NCBI GenBank assembly: GCA_030998225.1
Contig: JAPYXD010000056.1
Coordinates: 2,453,568-2,517,567 of the forward strand
DNA length: 64,000 nt
Origin: Diplolepis rosae
Lineage: Eukaryota; Arthropoda; Insecta; Hymenoptera; Diplolepididae
Direction: 5' to 3'
Position numbers and translations under genes: made by a program. The notes below the pieces were generated by a model that saw only the letters and a program-made list of their open reading frames with translations, was not told the origin of the DNA and ran no database searches. This document shows, piece by piece, positions 39,352-53,400 of the stretch. The first letter of the stretch is position 1. The number at the start of each line of letters is the position of its first letter.

Positions 39352-41984
39352 AGTAAATCCCAATAATATTTTCCATTCAGATTAACATTTTCCGAATAAA
39401 AACTTATTTTCGAAATGCATAGTCCATTACCGACATGGGGATTTCACAATATAGTTATTTTGGAAAGAAAAAAGTTGTGCTGAGTTGTTCTAGGTGATTA
39501 CAGCAATTAATCCCAATAACATTTTCCAATCAGATTAATATTTTTCGAATGAAAACTTATTCTCGAAATGCATAGTCCATCACCGACATGGGGATTTCAC
39601 AAAAATAGGAATTTTTGAAAAAAAAAAGTTGAGCTGAGCTTTTCTCCGCGAGTACAGTAATAAATCCTAATGAAATTTTTCATCGAGATTAATATTTTTC
39701 AAATAAAAACTCATTTTCAAAATGCATAGTCCATCACCGACATGGGGATTTCACAAAAATAGGAATTTTGAAAAGCAAAAATCTGTGCTGAGTTGTGCTA
39801 GGCGATTACAGCAATAAATCCCAATAACATTTTCCAATCAGATTAATATTTTTCAAATGAAAACTCATTTTCGAAATACATAGTCCATCACCGACACGGG
39901 TTTCCAGAAAAATGGGAATTTTTGAAAACAAAAAGTTGAGCTGAGCTTTTCTCCGCGAGTACAGTAATAAATCCTAATGAAATTTTTCATCGAGATTAAT
40001 ATTTTTCAAATAAAAACTCATTTTCAAAATGCATAGTCCATCACCGACATGGGGATTTCACAAAAATAGGAATTTTGAAAAGCAAAAAGTTGTGCTGAGT
40101 TGTTCTAGGTGATTACAGCAATGAATCCCAATAACATTTTCCAATCAGATTAATATTTTTCAAATGATTCCTCATTTTCAAAACATAGTCCATCACTGAT
40201 CCTGGATTCCACAAAAATGGGAATTTTTGAAAACAAAAAGTTGTGCTGAGCTTTGCTAGGCGACTACAGTAATAAATCCTAATAACATTTTCCAACCAGA
40301 TTAATATTTTTCAAATGAAAACTCATTATCGAAATGCATAGTCCATCACCGACATGGGGATTTCACAAAAATAGGAATTTTTTGAAAAAAAAAGTTGTGC
40401 TAAGTTGTGCTAGGCGATTACAGCAATAAATCTTAATAACATTTTCTAATCAGATTAATATTCTCCAACTCAAAACTCATTTTCGAAATTCATAATTCAT
40501 CACCGACATGGGGATTTCACAAAAATAGGAATTTTTGAAAAAAAAAAAGTTGAGCTGAGATTTTCTCCGCGAGTACAGTAATAAATCCTAATGAAATTTT
40601 TCATCGAGATTAATATTTTTCAAATAAAAACTCATTTTCAAAATGCATAGTCCATCACCGACATGGGGATTTCACAAAAATAGGAATTTTGAAAAGCAAA
40701 AAGTTGTGCTGAGTTGTGCTAGGCGATTACAGCAATAAATCCCAATAACATTTTCCAGTCAGATTAATATTTTTCAAATGAAAACTCATTTTCGAAATAC
40801 ATAGTCCATCACCGACACGGGTTTCCACAAAAATGGGAATTTTTGAAAACAAAAAGTTGAGCTGAGCTTTTCTCCGCGAGTACAGTAATAAATCCTAATG
40901 AAATTTTTCATCGAGATTAATATTTTTCGAATGAAAACTCATTTTCAAAACATAGTCCATCACTGATCCGGGATTCCACATAAATAGGAATTTTGAAATA
41001 CAAGAGTTTGAACTGAGCTTTGCTAGGCGAGTACAGTAATAAATCCTAATAACATTTTCCAATCAGATTAATATTTTTCAAATGAAAATTCATTTTCGAA
41101 ATACATAGTCCATCACCGACCCGGGATTTCACAAAAATGGGAATTTTTGAAAACAAAAAGTTGTGCTGAGCTTTGCTAGGCGAGTACAACGATGATTCCT
41201 AATAAAATTTTCCAATCAGATTAATATTTTTCAAATGAATCCTCATATTCAAAACATAGTCCATCACAGACCCGGGGTTTCACACAAATGGTAATTTTTG
41301 AAAACAAAAAGTTGTTCTGAGCTATGCTAGGCGAGTACTGCAATAAATCCTAATAACATTTTCTAATCAGGTTGATATTTTTCATATAAAACCTCATTTT
41401 CAAAACATAGTCCATCACTGACCCAGGATTACACAAAAATGGGAATTTAAATAAAAAAAACTTGTTCTGAGCTATGCTTGGCTACTACAGCAATAAATCC
41501 TTATAACATTTTACAATCAGATTAACATTTTCCAAATAAAAACTTATTTTCGATATGCATATTCCATTACCGACATGGGGATTTCACAAAAATAGGAATT
41601 TTGAAAAGCAAAAAGTTGTGCTGAGTTGTTCTAGGTGATTACAGCAATAAAGCCCAATAACATTTTCCAATCAGATTAATATTTTTCGAATGAAAACTCA
41701 TTTTCTAAACATAGTCCATGACTGACCCAGGATTACACAAAAATGGGAATTTTCCAAAAGAAAAAGTTGTTCTGAGCTATGCTAGGCGAGTACAGCAATA
41801 AATCCTAATAACATTTTCCAATAATATTAATATTTTTCAAATGAAACCTCATTTTCAAAACATAGTCCATCACTGACCCAGGATTACACAGAAATGGGAA
41901 TTTAAAAAAAAAAACTTGTTCTGAGCTATGCTTGGCGACTACAGCAATAAATCCTAATAACATTTTCCAATCAGATTAACATTT
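39352..41984 (+). repeat. ~2.6-kb higher-order repeat, copy 1 (~17 monomers)
   Basis: Markers in order are tttccattcag (~39,373), atagttattttgg (~39,450), tctgtgctgag, ctccaactcaaaac (40,462), gatccgggattcc (40,965), cgatgattcc and aggttgatatttttcat. Each recurs 2,594-2,608 bp later. 2,595 is close to 17 x 153. Confidence 0.82.
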
Positions 41985-44540
41985 TCCGAATAAAAACTTA
42001 TTTTCGAAATGCATAGTCCATTACCGACATGGGGATTTCAAAAAAATAGTTATTTTGGAAAGAAAAAAAGTTGTGCTGAGTTGTTCTAGGTGATTACAGC
42101 AATTAATCCCAATAACATTTTCCAATCAGATTAATATTTTTCGAATGAAAACTTATTCTCGAAATGCATAGTCCATCACCGACATGGGGATTTCACAAAA
42201 ATAGGAATTTTTGAAAAAAAAAAGTTGAGCTGAGCTTTTCTCCGCGAGTACAGTAATAAATCCTAATGAAATTTTTCATCGAGATTAATATTTTTCAAAT
42301 AAAAACTCATTTTCAAAATGCATAGTCCATCACCGACATGGGGATTTCACAAAAATAGGAATTTTGAAAAGCAAAAATCTGTGCTGAGTTGTGCTAGGCG
42401 ATTACAGCAATAAATCCCAATAACATTTTCCAATCAGATTAATATTTTTCAAATGAAAACTCATTTTCGAAATACATAGTCCATCACCGACACGGGTTTC
42501 CAGAAAAATGGGAATTTTTGAAAACAAAAAGTTGAGCTGAGCTTTTCTCCGCGAGTACAGTAATAAATCCTAATGAAATTTTTCATCGAGATTAATATTT
42601 TTCAAATAAAAACTCATTTTCAAAATGCATAGTCCATCACCGACATGGGGATTTCACAAAAATAGGAATTTTGAAAAGCAAAAAGTTGTGCTGAGTTGTT
42701 CTAGGTGATTACAGCAATGAATCCCAATAACATTTTCCAATCAGATTAATATTTTTCAAATGATTCCTCATTTTCAAAACATAGTCCATCACTGATCCTG
42801 GATTCCACAAAAATGGGAATTTTTGAAAACAAAAAAGTTGTGCTGAGCTTTGCTAGGCGACTACAGTAATAAATCCTAATAACATTTTCCAACCAGATTA
42901 ATATTTTTCAAATGAAAACTCATTATCGAAATGCATAGTCCATCACCGACATGGGGATTTCACAAAAATAGGAATTTTTGAAAAAAAAAGTTGTGCTAAG
43001 TTGTGCTAGGCGATTACAGCAATAAATCTTAATAACATTTTCTAATCAGATTAATATTCTCCAACTCAAAACTCATTTTCGAAATTCATAATTCATCACC
43101 GACATGGGGATTTCACAAAAATAGGAATTTTTGAAAAAAAAAAAGTTGAGCTGAGATTTTCTCCGCGAGTACAGTAATAAATCCTAATGAAATTTTTCAT
43201 CGAGATTAATATTTTTCAAATAAAAACTCATTTTCAAAATGCATAGTCCATCACCGACATGGGGATTTCACAAAAATAGGAATTTTGAAAAGCAAAAAGT
43301 TGTGCTGAGTTGTGCTAGGCGATTACAGCAATAAATCCCAATAACATTTTCCAGTCAGATTAATATTTTTCAAATGAAAACTCATTTTCGAAATACATAG
43401 TCCATCACCGACACGGGTTTCCACAAAAATGGGAATTTTTGAAAACAAAAAGTTGAGCTGAGCTTTTCTCCGCGAGTACAGTAATAAATCCTAATGAAAT
43501 TTTTCATCGAGATTAATATTTTTCGAATGAAAACTCATTTTCAAAACATAGTCCATCACTGATCCGGGATTCCACATAAATAGGAATTTTGAAATACAAA
43601 AAGTCGAACTGAGCTTTGCTAGGCGAGTACAGTAATAAATCCTATTAACATTTTCCAATCAGATTAATATTTTTCAAATGAAAATTCATTTTCGAAATAC
43701 ATAGTCCATCACCGACCCGGGATTTCACAAAAATGGGAATTTTTGAAAACAAAAAGTTGTGCTGAGGTTTGCTAGGCGAGTACAACGATGATTCCTAATA
43801 AAATTTTCCAATCAGATTAATATTTTTCAAATGAATCCTCATATTCAAAACATAGTCCATCACTGACCCGGGGTTTCACAAAAATGGGAATTTTTGAAAA
43901 CAAAAAGTTGTTCTGAGCTATGCTAGGCGAGTACAGCAATAAATCCTAATAACATTTTCTGATCAGGTTGATATTTTTCATATAAAACCTCATTTTCAAA
44001 ACATAGTCTATCACTGACCCAGGATTACACAAAAATGGGAATTTAAATAAAAAAAACTTGTTCTGAGCTATGCTTGGCGACTACAGCAATAAATCCTAAT
44101 AACATTTTTCCAATCAGATTAACATTTTCCGAATAAAAACTTATTTTCGATATGCATATTCCATTACCGACATGGGGATTTCACAAAAATAGGAATTTTG
44201 AAAAGCAAAATTTGTGCTGAGTTGTTCTAGGTGATTACAGCAATAAAGCCCAATAACATTTTCCAATCAGAGTAATATTTTTCAAATGAAAACTCATTTT
44301 CTAAACATAGTCCATGACTGACCCAGGATTACACAAAAATGGGAATTTTCCAAAAGAAAAAGTTGTTCTGAGCTATGCTAGGCGAGTACAGCAATAAATC
44401 CTAATAACATTTTCCAATAATATTAATATTTTTCAAATGAAACCTCATTTTCAAAACATAGTCCATCACTGACCCAGGATTAAACAAAAATGGGAATTTA
44501 AAAAAAAAAACTTGTTCTGAGCTATGCTTGGCGACTACAG
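41985..44540 (+). repeat. ~2.6-kb higher-order repeat, copy 2
   Basis: This is the tandem copy of 39,352-41,984 with the same marker order (ctccaactc at 43,070, gatccggg at 43,561). A third copy starts at 44,541 with cagtaaatcccaataat and tttccattcag, 5,190 bp (2 x 2,595) after copy 1, but diverges near 44,740. Confidence 0.82.
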
Positions 44541-47500
44541 CAGTAAATCCCAATAATATTTTCCATTCAGATTAACATTTTCCGAATAAAAACTTATTTT
44601 CGAAATGCATAGTCCATTACCGACATGGGGATTTCAAAAAATAGTTATTTTGGAAAGAAAAAGTTGTGCTGAGTTGTTCTAGGTGATTACAGCAATTAAT
44701 CCCAATAACATTTTCCAATCAGATTAATATTTTTCGAATGAAAACTAATTTTCAAAACATAGTCCATGACTGACCCAGGATTACACAAAAATGGGAATTT
44801 TCCAAAAGAAAAAGTTGTTCTGAGCTATGCTAGGCGAGTACAGCAATAAATCCTAATAACATTTTCCAATAAGATTAATATTTTTCAAATGAATCCTCAT
44901 ATTCAAAACATAGTCCATCACTGACCCAGGATTACACAGAAATGGGAATTTAAAAAAAAAACTTGTTCTGAGCTATGCTTGGCGTTTACAGCAATAAATC
45001 CTAATAACATTTTCCAATCAGATTAACATTTTCCGAATAAAAACTTATTTTCGAAATGCATAGTCCATTACCGACATGGGGATTTCACAAAAATAGTTAT
45101 TTTGGAAAGAAAAAAGTTGTGCTGAGTTGTTCTAGGTGATTACAGCAATAAATCCCAATAACATTTTCCCATCAGATTAATATTTTTCGAATGAAAACTC
45201 ATTTTCAAAACATAGTCCATCACTCATCCGGGATGCCACAAAAATGGGAATTTTTGAAAACCAAAAGTTGAGCTGAGCCTTGCTAGGCGAGTATAGTAAT
45301 AAATCCTAATAACATTTTCCAACCAAATTAATATTTTTCAAATGAAAAATCATTTTCGAAATACATAATCCATCACCGACCCGGGATTTCACAAAAATAG
45401 GAATTTTGAAATACAAGAGTTTGAACTGAGCTTTGATAGGCGAGTATATTAATAAATCCCAATAACATTTTTTAATCAGATTAATATTTTTCGAATGAAA
45501 ACTCATTTTCAAAACATAGTAAATCACTCATCCGGGATGCCACAAAAATGGGAATTTTTGAAAACCAAAAGTTGAGCTGAGCCTTGCTTGGCGACTACAG
45601 CAATAAATCCTAATAACATTTTCCAACCAAATTAATATTTTCCAAATGAAAATTCATTTTCGAAATACATAGTCCATCACCGACCCGGGAATTCACAAAA
45701 ATGGGAATTTTTGAAAACAAAAAGTTGTGCCGAGTTGTGCAAGGCGATTACACCAATAAATCTCAATAACATTTTCCAATCAGATTAACATTTTCCGAAT
45801 AAAAACTTATTTTCGAAATGCATAGTCCATTACCGACATGGGGATTTCACAAAAATAGGAATTTTGAAAAGCAAAAATCTGTGCTGAGTTGTGCTAGGCG
45901 ATTACAGCAATAAATCCCAATAACATTTTCCAATGAGATTAATATTTTCCAAATGAATACTCATTTTCGAAATACATAGTCCATCACTGACCCGGAATTT
46001 CACAAAAATGGGAATTTTTGAAAAAAAGTTGTGCTAGGTTGTGCTAGTCGATTACAGCAAATAATCCCAATAACATTTTCTAATCAGATTAATATTTTCC
46101 AAAATGAAAACTCATTTTCGAAATACATAGTCCATCACCGACATGGGGATTTCACAAAAATAGGAATTTTGAAAAGCAAAAAGTTGTGCTGAGTTGTTCT
46201 AGGCGATTACAGCAATAAATCTTAATAACATTTTCTAATCAGATTAATATTCTCCAACTCAAAACTCATTTTCGAAATTCATAATTCATCACCGACATGG
46301 GGATTTCACAAAAATAGGAATTTTTGAAAAAAAAAAAGTTGAGCTGAGATTTTCTCCGCGAGTACAGTAATAAATCCTAATGAAATTTTTCATCGAGATT
46401 AATATTTTTCAAATAAAAACTCATTTTCAAAATGCATAGTCCATCACCGACATGGGGATTTCACAAAAATAGGAATTTTGAAAAGCAAAAAGTTGTGCTG
46501 AGTTGTGCTAGGCGATTACAGCAATAAATCCCAATAACATTTTCCAATCAGATTAATATTTTTCAAATGAAAACTCATTTTCGAAATACATAGTCCATCA
46601 CCGACACGGGTTTCCACAAAAATGGGAATTTTTGAAAACAAAAAGTTGAGCTGAGCTTTTCTCCGCGAGTACAGTAATAAATCCTAATGAAATTTTTCAT
46701 CGAGATTAATATTTTTCGAATGAAAACTCATTTTCAAAACATAGTCCATCACTGATCCGGGATTCCACATAAATAGGAATTTTGAAATACAAAAAGTCGA
46801 ACTGAGCTTTGCTAGGCGAGTACAGTAATAAATCCTAATAACATTTTCCAATCAGATTAATATTTTTCAAATGAAAATTCATTTTCGAAATACATAGTCC
46901 ATCACCGACCCGGGATTTCACAAAAATGGGAATTTTTGAAAACAAAAAGTTGTGCTGAGGTTTGCTAGGCGAGTACAACGATGATTCCTAATAAAATTTT
47001 CCAATCAGATTAATATTTTTCAAATGAATCCTCATATTCAAAACATAGTCCATCACTGACCCGGGGTTTCACAAAAATGGGAATTTTATAAAACAAAAAG
47101 TTGTTCTGAGCTATGCTAGGCGAGTACTGCAATAAATCCTAATAACATTTTCTGATCAGGTTGATATTTTTCATATAAAACCTCATTTTCAAAACATAGT
47201 CTATCACTGACCCAGGATTACACAAAAATGGGAATTTAAATAAAAAAAACTTGTTCTGAGCTATGCTTGGCTACTACAGCAATAAATCCTTATAACATTT
47301 TACAATCAGATTAACATTTTCCAAATAAAAACTTATTTTCGATATGCATATTCCATTACCGACATGGGGATTTCACAAAAATAGGAATTTTGAAAAGCAA
47401 AATTTGTGCTGAGTTGTTCTAGGTGATTACAGCAATAAAGCCCAATAACATTTTCCAATCAGATTAATATTTTTCGAATGAAAACTCATTTTCTAAACAT

Positions 47501-48158
47501 AGTCCATGACTGACCCAGGATTACACAAAAATGGGAATTTTCCAAAAGAAAAAGTTGTTCTGAGCTATGCTAGGCGAGTACAGCAATAAATCCTAATAAC
47601 ATTTTCCAATAATATTAATATTTTTCAAATGAAACCTCATATTCAAAACATAGTCCATCACTGACCCGCGGTTACACAGAAATGGGAATTTTTGAAAACA
47701 CAAAGGCGTGCTGAGCTTTGCTAGGCGAGTACAACGATGAGTCCTAATAACATTTTCCAATAAGATTAATATTTTTCAAATGAATCCTCATATTCAAAAC
47801 ATAGTCCATCACTGACCCGGGGTTTCACAAAAATGGGAATTTTTGAAAACAAAAAGTTGTTCTGAGCTATGCTAGGCGAGTACAGCAATAAATCCTAATA
47901 ACATTTACTAATCAGGTTGATATTTTTCATATAAAACGTCATTTTCAAAACATAGTCCATCACTGACCCAGGATTACACAAAAATGGGAATTTAAAAAAA
48001 AAAAACTTGTTCTGAGCTATGCTTGGCGACTACAGCAGTAAATCCCAATAATATTTTCCAATCAGATTAACATTTTCCAAATAAAAACTTATTTTCGATA
48101 TGCATATTCCATTACCGACATGGGGATTTCACAAAAATAGGAATTTTGAAAAGCAAAA

Positions 48159-48237
48159 GTTGTGCCGAGTTGGGCTAGGCGAGTACAGCAATAAATCCTA
48201 ATATCATTCTCCAATCAGAGTAATATTTTTCAAACGA
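48159..48237 (+). repeat. Rare monomer half with gttgggctagg / atcattctcc words (3 of 4)
   Basis: The diagnostic half is here joined to a catggggatttc front half of the kind common in the right part of the array. The break lies in the A-rich hinge (gcaaaagttg), which suggests exchange at that point. Confidence 0.8.
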
Positions 48238-49929
48238 AAAATCATTTTCTAAACATAGTCCATGACTGACCCAGGATTACACAAAAATGGGAATTTTCCA
48301 AAAGAAAAAGTTGTTCTGAGCTATGCTAGGCGAGTACAGCAATAAATCCTAATAACATTTTCCAATAATATTAATATTTTTCAAATGAAACCTCATTTTC
48401 AAAACATAGTCCATCACTGACCCAGGATTAAACAAAAATGGGAATTTAAATAAAAAAACTTGTTCTGAGCTATGCTTGGCGACTACAGCAATAAATCCTA
48501 ATAACATTTTCCAATCAGATTAACATTTTCCGAATAAAAACTTATTTTCGAAATGCATAGTCCATTACCGACATGGGGATTTCACAAAATAGTTATTTTG
48601 GAAAGCAAAAAGTTGTGCTGAGTTGTTCTAGGTGATTACAGCAATTGATCCCAATAACATTTTCCATTCAGATTAATATTTTTCGAATGAAAACTCATTT
48701 TCAAAACATAGTCCATGACTGACCCAGGATTACACACAAATGGGAATTTTCCAAAAAGAAAAAGTTGTTCTGAGCTATGCTAGGCGAGTACAGCAATAAA
48801 TCCTAATAACATTTTCCAATAATATTAATATTTTTCAAATGAAACCTCATTTTCAAAACATAGTCCATCACTGACCCACGATTACACAGAAATGGGAATT
48901 TTAAAAAAATAAACTTGTTCTGAGCTATGCTTGGCGTTTACAGCAATAAATCCTAATAACATTTTCCAATCAGATTAACATTTTCCGAATAAAAACTTAT
49001 TTTCGAAATGCATAGTCCATTACCGACATGGGGATTTCACAATATAGTTATTTTGGAAAGAAAAAAGTTGTGCTGAGTTGTTCTAGGTGATTACAGCAAT
49101 TAATCCCAATAACATTTTCCAATCAGATTAATATTTTTCGAATGAAAACTCATTTTCAAAACATAGTCCATCACTCATCCGGGATGCCACAAAAATGGGA
49201 ATTTTTGAAAACCAAAAGTTGAGCTCAGCCTTGCTAGGCGAGTATAGTAATAAATCCTAATAACATTTTCCAACCAAATTAATATTTTCCAAATGAAAAT
49301 TCATTTTCGAAATACATAGTCCATCACCGACCCGGGATTTCACAAAAATAGGAATTTTGAAATACAAGAGTTTGAACTGAGCTTTGATAGGCGAGTATAT
49401 TAATAAATCCCAATAACATTTTTTAATCAGATTAATATTTTTCGAATGAAAACTCATTTTCAAAACATAGTAAATCACTCATCCGGGATGCCACAAAAAT
49501 GGGAATTTTTGAAAACCAAAAGTTGAGCTGAGCCTTGCTTGGCGACTACAGCAATAAATCCTAATAACATTTTCCAACCAAATTAATATTTTCCAAATGA
49601 AAATTCATTTTCGAAATACATAGTCCATCACCGACCCGGGAATTCACAAAAATGGGAATTTTTGAAAACAAAAAGTTGTGCCGAGTTGTGCAAGGCGATT
49701 ACACCAATAAATCTCAATAACATTTTCCAATCAGATTAACATTTTCCGAATAAAAAACTTATTTTCGAAATGCATAGTCCATTACCGACATGGGGATTTC
49801 ACAAAAATAGGAATTTTGAAAAGCAAAAATCTGTGCTGAGTTGTGCTAGGCGATTACAGCAATAAATCCCAATAACATTTTTCAATCAGATTTATATTTT
49901 ACAATTGAATACTCATTTTCGAAATACAT

Positions 49930-50039
49930 AGTCAATCACCAACCAGGAATTTCACAATAATGGGAATTTTGAAAAAAAAGTTGTGCTGCGTTGTGCTGGG
50001 CGATTACAGCAATTAATCCCAACAACATTTCCTGATCAG
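49930..50039 (+). repeat. Rare monomer variant with ctgatcag palindrome (6 of 6)
   Basis: It has the words accaaccaggaattt, gctgcgttgtgctggg and tttcctgatcag. It is preceded by the same atttatattttacaattg neighbour as the copies at 5.95 and 8.85 kb, more than 40 kb away. The palindrome is at 50,032-50,039. Confidence 0.8.
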
Positions 50040-51500
50040 ATTAATATTTTCAAATGAAAACTTATTTTCGAAACATAGTCCAAAAACAACCCGGGATTTT
50101 TCAAAAATGGGAATTTTGAAAAACAAATAGTTGTGCCGAGTTGTGCTAGTCGATTACAGCAAATAATCCCAATAACATTTTCTAATCAGATTAATATTTT
50201 CCAAATGAAAACTCATTTTCGAAATACATAGTCCATCACCGACATGGGGATTTCACAAAAATAGGAATTTTGAAAAGCAAAAAGTTGTGCTGAGTTGTTC
50301 TAGGCGATTACAGCAATAAATCTTAATAACATTTTCTAATCAGATTAATATTCTCCAACTCAAAACTCATTTTCGAAATTCATAATTCATCACCGACATG
50401 GGGATTTCACAAAAATAGGAATTTTTGAAAAAAAAAAGTTGAGCTGAGATTTTCTCCGCGAGTACAGTAATAAATCCTAATGAAATTTTTCATCGAGATT
50501 AATATTTTTCAAATAAAAACTCATTTTCAAAATGCATAGTCCATTACCGACATGGGGATTTCACAAAAATAGGAATTTTGAAAAGCAAAAAGTTCTTCTG
50601 AGTTGTTCTAGGTGATTACAGCAATAAATCCCCATAACATTTTCTAATCAGATTAATATTTTCCACATGAAAACTCATTGTCGAAATGCATAGTCCATCA
50701 CCGACACGGGTTTCCACAAAAATGGGAATTTTTGAAAACAAAAAGTTGAGCTGAGCTTTTCTCCGCGAGTACAGTAATAAATCCTAATGAAATTTTTCAT
50801 CGAGATTAATATTTTTCGAATGAAAACTCATTTTCAAAACATAGTCCATCACTGATCCGGGATTCCACATAAATAGGAATTTTGAAATACAAAAAGTCGA
50901 ACTGAGCGGTGCTAGGCGAGTACAGTAATAAATCCTAATAACATTTTCCAATCAGATTAATATTTTTCAAATGAAAATTCATTTTCGAAATACATAGTCC
51001 ATCACCGACCCGGGATTTCACAAAAATGGGAATTTTATAAAACAAAAAGTTGTGCTGAGCTTTGCTAGGCGAGTACAACGATAAATCCTAATAAAATTTT
51101 CCAATCAGATTAATATTTTTCAAATGAATCCTCATATTCAAAACATAGTCCATCACTGACCCGGGGTTTCACAAAAATGGGAATTTTATAAAACAAAAAG
51201 TTGTTCTGAGCTATGCTAGGCGAGTACTGCAATAAATCCTAATAACATTTTCTGATCAGGTTGATATTTTTCATAAAACCTCATTTTCAAAACATAGTCT
51301 ATCACTGACCCAGGATTACACAAAAATGGGAATTTAAATAAAAAAAACTTGTTCTGAGCTATGCTTGGCTACTACAGCAATAAATCCTTATAACATTTTA
51401 CAATCAGATTAACATTTTCCAAATAAAAACTTATTTTCGATATGCATATTCCATTACCGACATGGGGATTTCACAAAAATAGGAATTTTGAAAAGCAAAA

Positions 51501-51579
51501 GTTGTGCCGAGTTGGGCTAGGCGAGTACAGCAATAAATCCTAATATCATTCTCCAATCAGAGTAATATTTTTCAAACGA
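51501..51579 (+). repeat. Rare monomer half with gttgggctagg / atcattctcc words (4 of 4)
   Basis: It has the same hybrid structure as at 48,159, with the same hinge break and the same following aaaaatcattttctaaac, so these two share one origin. The offset is about 3.34 kb, matching a block offset seen in the surrounding domain. Confidence 0.8.
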
Positions 51580-53400
51580 AAAATCATTTTCTAAACATAG
51601 TCCATGACTGACCCAGGATTACACAAAAATGGGAATTTTCCAAAAGAAAAAGTTGTTCTGAGCTATGCTAGGCGAGTACAGCAATAAATCCTAATAACAT
51701 TTTCCAATAATATTAATATTTTTCAAATGAAACCTCATTTTCAAAACATAGTCCATCACTGACCCGGGATTACACAGAAATGGGAATTTAAAAAAAAACT
51801 TGTTCTGAGCTATGCTTGGCGACTACAGCAGTAAATCCCAATAATATTTTCCATTCAGATTAACATTTTCCGAATAAAAACTTATTTTCGAAATGCATAG
51901 TCCATTACCGACATGGGGATTTCAAAAAAATAGTTATTTTGGAAAGAAAAAAGTTGTGCTGAGTTGTTCTAGGTGATTACAGCAATTAATCCCAATAACA
52001 TTTTCCAATCAGATTAATATTTTTCGAATGAAAACTCATTTTCAAAACATAGTCCATGACTGACCCAGGATTACACAAAAATGGGAATTTTCCAAAAGAA
52101 AAAGTTGTTCTGAGCTATGCTAGGCGAGTACAGCAATAAATCCTAATAACATTTTCCAATAAGATTAATATTTTTCAAATGAATCCTCATATTCAAAACA
52201 TAGTCCATCACTGACCCGGGGTTTCACAAAAATGGGAATTTAAAAAAAAAACTTGTTCTGAGCTATGCTTGGCGTTTACAGCAATAAATCCTAATAACAT
52301 TTTCCAATCAGATTAACATTTTCCGAATAAAAACCTATTTTCGAAATGCATAGTCCATTACCGACATGGGGATTTCACAATATAGTTATTTTGGAAAGAA
52401 AAAAGTTGTGCTGAGTTTTTCTCGGTGATTACAGGAATAAATCCCAATAACATTTTCCCATCAGATTAATATTTTTCGAATGAAAACTCATTTTCAAAAC
52501 ATAGTCCATCACTCATCCGGGATGCCACAAAAATGGGAATTTTTGAAAACCAAAAGTTGAGCTCAGCCTTGCTAGGCGAGTATAGTAATAAATCCTAATA
52601 ACATTTTCCAACCAAATTAATATTTTCCAAATGAAAATTCATTTTCGAAATACATAGTCCATCACCGACCCGGGAATTCACAAAAATAGGAATTTTGAAA
52701 TACAAGAGTTTGAACTGAGCTTTGATAGGCGAGTATATTAATAAATCCCAATAACATTTTTTAATCAGATTAATATTTTTCGAATGAAAACTCATTTTCA
52801 AAACATAGTAAATCACTCATCCGGGATGCCACAAAAATGGGAATTTTTGAAAACCAAAAGTTGAGCTGAGCCTTGCTTGGCGACTACAGTAATAAATCCT
52901 AATAACATTTTCCAACCAAATTAATATTTTCCAAATGAAAATTCATTTTCGAAATACATAGTCCATCACCGACCCGGGAATTCACAAAAATGGGAATTTT
53001 TGAAAACAAAAAGTTGTGCCGAGTTGTGCAAGGCGATTACACCAATAAATCTCAATAACATTTTCCAATCAGATTAACATTTTCCGAATAAAAACTTATT
53101 TTCGAAATGCATAGTCCATTACCGACATGGGGATTTCACAAAAATAGTTATTTTGGAAAGCAAAAAGTTGTGCTGAGTTGTTCTAGGTGATTACAGCAAT
53201 TAATCCCAATAACATTTTCCAATCAGATTAACATTTTCCGAATAAAAACTTATTTTCGAAATGCATAGTCCATTACCGACATGGGGATTTCACAAAAATG
53301 GGAATTTTGAAAAGCAAAAACTTCTGCTGAGTTGTGCTAGGTGATTACAGCAATAAATCCCAATAACATTTTTCAATCAGATTAATATTTTTCGAATGAA

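Larger units (their letters stand above)
44541..53400 (+). repeat. Array domain 10: overlapping 3.2-4.1 kb block repeats
   Basis: A ctccaactc-led block repeats at 43,070, 46,252 and 50,354 (offsets 3,182 and 4,102). A block with atccgggatgcc and gaaaaccaaaag units lies at about 45,180-45,920, 49,130-49,880 and 52,465-53,130 (offsets 3,951 and 3,338). Monomers of left-domain type (gttgtgctagtcg, gttgtgccgagttgtgcaagg) reappear near 46.03, 49.68, 50.14 and 53.01 kb. No gene or foreign insertion was seen. Confidence 0.8.
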
